A DNA stretch of 9,323 nucleotides from Paludibacteraceae bacterium (GTDB lineage Bacteria > Bacteroidota > Bacteroidia > Bacteroidales > Paludibacteraceae). Below are positions 6,730-9,323 of this stretch, piece by piece. The stretch's first letter is position 1. Each line of letters opens with the position of its first letter. The stretch lies in contig CANIXM010000046.1 of NCBI GenBank assembly GCA_947471245.1, positions 1 through 9,323 on the forward strand, written 5' to 3'. The translations under genes and the position numbers were made by a program. The notes beneath the pieces were generated by a model. That model worked only from the letters and a program-made list of their open reading frames with translations. It ran no database searches and was not told where the DNA came from.

Positions 6730-6737
6730 CAAAGATA
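6730..6737 (-). promoter_or_regulatory. -7 element of the ahcY promoter
   Basis: On the minus strand this is TATCTTTG, an exact match to the Bacteroidota -7 consensus TAnnTTTG. Transcription would start near 6723, about 34 nt before the ATG. I do not see a good TTTG at the expected -33 position. A second exact TATCTTTG lies on the plus strand at 6758-6765 and also lacks a -33 box; it could be a divergent promoter. Confidence 0.6.
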
Positions 6738-6869
6738 GCAGTTTTGGTGGAAATAATTATCTTTGACTCCAAAAAATGGCTATATTACGATATTGGTTGG
6801 AAAACCACAAAATGCACAAAAGTTTGGGTTTGATTAAATAAAAAAATTAGCCGCATAGATATAAAAGTA

Positions 6870-6891
6870 GAAACGCCGCATGCGACGTCTC
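6870..6891. repeat. 22-nt imperfect palindrome in the ahcY-tatD intergenic region
   Basis: The segment GAAACGCCGCA / TGCGACGTCTC pairs end to end with two mismatches around a central CGCATGCG-like core, and is preceded by GTA. It resembles the GTAGAGACGC-type inverted repeats that I recall being scattered through Bacteroidota genomes. It lies between the two divergent promoters and could also serve as an operator. Confidence 0.45.
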
Positions 6892-6901
6892 AAAAGCTTA
6901 A

Positions 6902-6909
6902 TAATTTTG
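6902..6909 (+). promoter_or_regulatory. Candidate -7 element for tatD
   Basis: TAATTTTG fits TAnnTTTG and would start a transcript near 6916, about 60 nt before the proposed GTG start. No TTTG is present at the matching -33 position, so this is a weak call. The word TTTTGCGTT occurs here (6905-6913) and again at 6933-6941. Confidence 0.35.
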
Positions 6910-6976
6910 CGTTGATTTGTGTTGATTGCGTATTTTGCGTTCTTCTTTTTCGATATGTCCTTTAAAGAACTCTACT

Positions 6977-7633
6977 GTGTACATTGATATCCATACACAT
7001 CGGGCAGCTACAGCCAATTCACTAGCTATTCACAACATCGGATTCGATGATGGTGCTCTTGTTTTAGAAAGTGCTATGAATACCTATTTCTCCATTGGTA
7101 TCCACCCTTGGGATGTGCATACTTATTCCCCTAACGACATTGATGAATTGCGTAGTTACTGCCTGCATGAAAGCGTTGTAGCTGTGGGTGAATGTGGACT
7201 AGACAAACACAGTACAGCCACCATAGCAACTCAAACAGCATTTTTTGTTGACCAAATAACCATCTCCGAGCAACTAGAAAAACCACTGATTATCCACTGC
7301 GTAGGATGTTTCAACGAAGTGCTACGCATCAAAAAAGAGATAAAACCAGTTCAACCCTGGATTATTCATGGATTTAGAGGAAAACCTCAAATGGCAAAAC
7401 AGCTGCTACGTGCTGGATTTTATCTTTCTTATGGCGAGCATTTTAACGCAGAGAGTGTTAAAATCACCCCATTGGGAAAACTAATGATAGAAACAGACGA
7501 AAGTACGAAAGACATAGCAGACATCTATCAAGTCATAAGTGACATCAAGTCAATTGATATAAATCAACTTAAAACAAGCGAAGTTGTTTTCAAAAAGCTA
7601 TTCTTGGGTGGGTTTCCTATGAAAACACAATAG
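6977..7633 (+). CDS. TatD-family metal-dependent hydrolase (DNase-like)
   Basis: The protein belongs to the TatD group of metal-dependent hydrolases, which have 3'-5' exonuclease activity in characterised members. I place the start at GTG 6977, giving 218 residues beginning MYIDIHTH, because this puts the metal-binding HTH at residues 6-8 as in relatives. An upstream TTG at 6926 would add 17 residues (including RILRSSFSICPLKNS) that match nothing I know. Metal and active-site residues: H6, H8, E72 in GECGLD, H107 in IIHC, H131 in IHGF, and D174 in ETDE. At about 218 residues it is shorter than E. coli TatD (about 260) but usual for Bacteroidota relatives. The last eight residues, GGFPMKTQ, are encoded within a sequence repeated 223 bp downstream, so the native C-terminus may have been altered. 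Confidence 0.87.
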   Translation: MYIDIHTHRAATANSLAIHNIGFDDGALVLESAMNTYFSIGIHPWDVHTYSPNDIDELRSYCLHESVVAVGECGLDKHSTATIATQTAFFVDQITISEQLEKPLIIHCVGCFNEVLRIKKEIKPVQPWIIHGFRGKPQMAKQLLRAGFYLSYGEHFNAESVKITPLGKLMIETDESTKDIADIYQVISDIKSIDINQLKTSEVVFKKLFLGGFPMKTQ

Positions 7634-7635
7634 GA
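7605..7635 (+). repeat. Direct repeat, copy 1 (3' end of the tatD-family gene)
   Basis: This segment covers the final codons and stop of the TatD-family gene. It recurs about 223 bp downstream (7829-7858). The core TGAAAACACAATAGGA is identical in both (7620-7635 and 7843-7858), and the preceding GGTGG-TTT-CT part is similar with a 1-nt deletion in copy 2. Confidence 0.7.
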
Positions 7636-7801
7636 CACATTAATGAACACCTAATTCCAATTTTATTTGGATAATTATCTATTAATGAGCACATAGAAAT
7701 CAAACTGCGTTTGCTTCTTTTGTCAATCGAGCAACTTTGCCGAAAGGCAAAACTATGTGTTCTTAGTTTTATTAATTGAATTGCTAGATGTGTTCCATGT
7801 G
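7636..7801. repeat. Foldback (nested inverted-repeat) element between the two direct repeats
   Basis: Three nested layers of pairing are visible. Outer: CACAT (7636-7640) with ATGTG (7797-7801) and GAACAC (7645-7650) with GTGTTC (7790-7795). Middle: GAGCACATAG (7687-7696) with CTATGTGTTC (7753-7762), 9 of 10 Watson-Crick plus one wobble. Inner: hairpins CAAAC-TGC-GTTTG (7701-7713) and TTTGCC-GAAA-GGCAAA (7736-7751). No open reading frame fills it. It begins exactly where the first direct repeat ends. Confidence 0.6.
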
Positions 7802-7828
7802 TTTTAAATTTTTGGTGCTGTAACATTT

Positions 7829-7858
7829 CGGGTGGTTTTCTTTGAAAACACAATAGGA
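7829..7858 (+). repeat. Direct repeat, copy 2 (downstream duplicate of the tatD 3' end)
   Basis: Sixteen identical bases (7843-7858) match 7620-7635, with similar sequence before them. Similarity fades after AAATTCCA-TTT (7864-7874), which loosely matches TAATTCCA-TTT at 7652-7663. A 1-nt deletion puts this copy out of frame with the tatD tail. Confidence 0.65.
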
Positions 7859-7884
7859 AACACAAATTCCAGTTTGAAAACCTA

Positions 7885-7982
7885 AACGCAAAGACACTAA
7901 GATGCATTTAATGACTGAAGAACGCAAAGAGAAAAACTTTTAGTTTTTCTTAGCGACTTCGTGTCTTTGTGCCTTTGTGTTC
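7885..7982. repeat. 98-bp imperfect palindrome with CGCAAAGACAC-type arms
   Basis: The left arm AACGCAAAGACACTAAG (7885-7901) and a second AACGCAAAGAG (7921-7931) face right-arm words that are inverted: CTTAG-CGACTTCG-TGTCTTTGTG (7949-7971) and CCTTTGTGTTC (7972-7982). At the centre is a perfect 9-bp hairpin, AGAAAAACT-TTT-AGTTTTTCT (7930-7950). It may double as a terminator, although no T-tract follows. I recall this kind of AACGCAAAGACGC repeat as common between genes in Bacteroidota. Confidence 0.65.
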
Positions 7983-8036
7983 AAATAATGTTTTATCCGC
8001 CTAATTCCTTATAGAACCCAAATTTATGAATTGTTA

Positions 8037-8069
8037 ATTGTCAATTATTAATTAGTTATACTATCTTTG
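8037..8069 (+). promoter_or_regulatory. Promoter of the S41 peptidase gene
   Basis: TATCTTTG at 8062-8069 is an exact -7 match, and ATTG at 8037-8040 is a near match to the -33 TTTG with a 21-bp spacer. The start of transcription would be near 8076, so the leader is very short: about 9 nt to the ATG at 8085, or 18 nt to the ATG at 8094. Confidence 0.68.
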
Positions 8070-8084
8070 CGTTTCCATCAAATA

Positions 8085-9323
8085 ATGAAATATATGAGAA
8101 AAACCTTTGGACTTTTTATTGCCCTACTCCTTGCCCCCACACTCTTCGCACAAGGCATTTCACAAGAACAACAACGCAAACTCAATAATGCTCTCAACAT
8201 CATTTCACACATGTACGTGGATAGCATCAATGATAAAAAAATAGTTGAAAACGCACTGGAGTCCATCCTCAAAGAACTAGATCCGCACTCCTCCTACATT
8301 CCAGCCGATGAAGTAAAGCGAGTGAATGAGCCATTGGAAGGTAGTTTTGAAGGTGTGGGCATTCAGTTCCAAATTTACGAAGACACGCTCATGGTGGTTC
8401 AGACCATCTCTGGAACACCTGCCGCCAAAGTAGGCATACTGGCTGGCGATAGAATCCTATCCATCAACAACGAAAATGTAGCTGGAGTAAAAATTCAAAA
8501 TTCAGGTGTATTTAAGCGACTTCGCGGACCCAAAGGCACAGAAGTAACCGTAAAAATCAAGCGTGGTGGAGTTACGGAAATTCTCGAATTTAAAATCATT
8601 CGTGATAAAATTCCCATTTACAGTGTGGATGCTACCTATATGATAGGCAAAGAAATTGGCTATATCAAAATCAATCAATTTGGAAGTTCTACCGTAGAAG
8701 AATTTAAAAAAGCATTGGCTACGCTTCAGAAAAAAGGGATGAAACACTTAGTGCTTAGCCTTCAAGGCAATGGTGGTGGCTACCTAAATGCTGCCATCCA
8801 ACTGGCCGATGAGTTTCTTCCTGATAAGAAATTGGTAGTGTACACTCAAGGTCTCAACCAGCCAAAAACAGTAGCCGAATCAACCAAAGAAGGTGGATTT
8901 GAAAAAGGCAAACTAATCATATTGGTGGACGAATATTCTGCCTCAGCTTCCGAAATCGTATCGGGTGCCATTCAAGATTGGGACAGAGGTGTGATAGTGG
9001 GTCGCCGTACGTTTGGCAAAGGATTGGTTCAACATCAAGTTCCGCTCTATGACGGCTCCATGATGCGCCTCACCGTGGCGAGATATTACACACCCACTGG
9101 TCGTTGTATCCAAAAATCCTACAAAGAAGGAACCGAAAAATACCAAAACGACTTAATTAATCGCTACAAAAAAGGGGAGTTTGTTCATGCAGACAGCATT
9201 CATATGGTGGACTCACTGAAATATCATACCCTGTCACTCAAACGCAATGTGTATGGTGGCGGTGGCATTATGCCCGATGTGTTTGTGGCATTTGATACCA
9301 CTCGCATGACTCCCTATTACAGA
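8085..9323 (+). CDS. C-terminal processing peptidase, S41 family with PDZ domain (3' end outside window)
   Basis: The frame is open for 413 codons to the last base of the window, so the gene is truncated only by the window edge. It starts with a signal peptide (FGLFIALLLAPTLFAQG, cleavage near residue 22), so the protein is exported to the periplasm. A PDZ domain covers about 90-175 (GVGIQF...AGDRILSINNE). The peptidase core carries S287 in EYSASASEIVSGA and the general base K312 with Q316 in FGKGLVQ. The serine-lysine spacing of 25 residues and the lysine-glutamine spacing of 4 equal those of Bacillus CtpB. LQGNGGGYL (224-234 region) replaces the usual LRGNPGG. Such enzymes trim proteins from a C-terminal tag or end. 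Start: ATG 8085 is used; ATG 8094 (MRKTFG) gives a more usual signal peptide and leader and is equally possible. Confidence 0.95.
   Translation, partial: MKYMRKTFGLFIALLLAPTLFAQGISQEQQRKLNNALNIISHMYVDSINDKKIVENALESILKELDPHSSYIPADEVKRVNEPLEGSFEGVGIQFQIYEDTLMVVQTISGTPAAKVGILAGDRILSINNENVAGVKIQNSGVFKRLRGPKGTEVTVKIKRGGVTEILEFKIIRDKIPIYSVDATYMIGKEIGYIKINQFGSSTVEEFKKALATLQKKGMKHLVLSLQGNGGGYLNAAIQLADEFLPDKKLVVYTQGLNQPKTVAESTKEGGFEKGKLIILVDEYSASASEIVSGAIQDWDRGVIVGRRTFGKGLVQHQVPLYDGSMMRLTVARYYTPTGRCIQKSYKEGTEKYQNDLINRYKKGEFVHADSIHMVDSLKYHTLSLKRNVYGGGGIMPDVFVAFDTTRMTPYYR

Noticed and set aside
7930..7950. Intrinsic terminator for the tatD-family gene
   Set aside because: The 9-bp hairpin is nearly all A-T, lacks a following T-tract and lies about 300 bp after the stop codon; better explained as the centre of the palindromic repeat.

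Overview
The window reads as a piece of a Bacteroidota chromosome, most likely Bacteroidales. Promoters match the Bacteroidota pattern TTTG - about 20 bp - TAnnTTTG, and start codons mostly lack a Shine-Dalgarno sequence. RecG, Ndk and the TatD-family protein look like the Bacteroides-type versions from memory, and the gene-free stretches are AT-rich and full of small palindromes. All gene names here are recognised from motifs read by eye; no database search was run.

Layout. 1-175 is the 3' end of ispD (isoprenoid synthesis). 176-1242 is a gene-poor stretch carrying a minimal IS200/IS605-like (RAYT-type) transposase gene, tightly bracketed by two direct hairpin repeats on its left and two inverted copies on its right. 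1243-3339 is recG (branched-DNA helicase). 3440-4789 is a two-gene unit, ndk followed 9 bp later by a secreted M23 peptidase with a LysM domain; it has a good promoter in front and a strong intrinsic terminator behind. 4868-5202 has no gene but holds a 109-bp imperfect palindrome made of two head-to-head double-hairpin units. ahcY (5268-6689) is on the minus strand with its own promoter and a 16-bp-stem terminator. 6690-6976 is the divergent intergenic region between ahcY and a tatD-family hydrolase (6977-7633, probable GTG start). 7634-8084 has no gene: it contains a duplication of the tatD 3' end, a foldback element and a second long palindrome, followed by the promoter of a ctpA-like S41 peptidase (8085 to the window edge, open at its 3' end).

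The protein genes are mostly housekeeping: nucleotide balance (ndk), S-adenosylhomocysteine turnover (ahcY), DNA repair (recG), and periplasmic protein or cell-wall processing (M23 and S41 peptidases). They do not form one pathway; only ndk and the M23 gene look co-transcribed.

The unusual content is in the repeats. The transposase at 614-1075 is flanked by GTA-loop hairpins whose stems differ but remain paired. The palindrome at 5073-5181 shows the same stem-preserving divergence and shares an 11-nt core, GGG(C/T)GTAGCCC, with the transposase flanks. This fits a RAYT and its REP-like substrates, here in a Bacteroidota genome, and is the best lead in the window. The foldback cluster after tatD is the second lead. 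I see no CRISPR array, defence island, phage or tRNA/rRNA gene.
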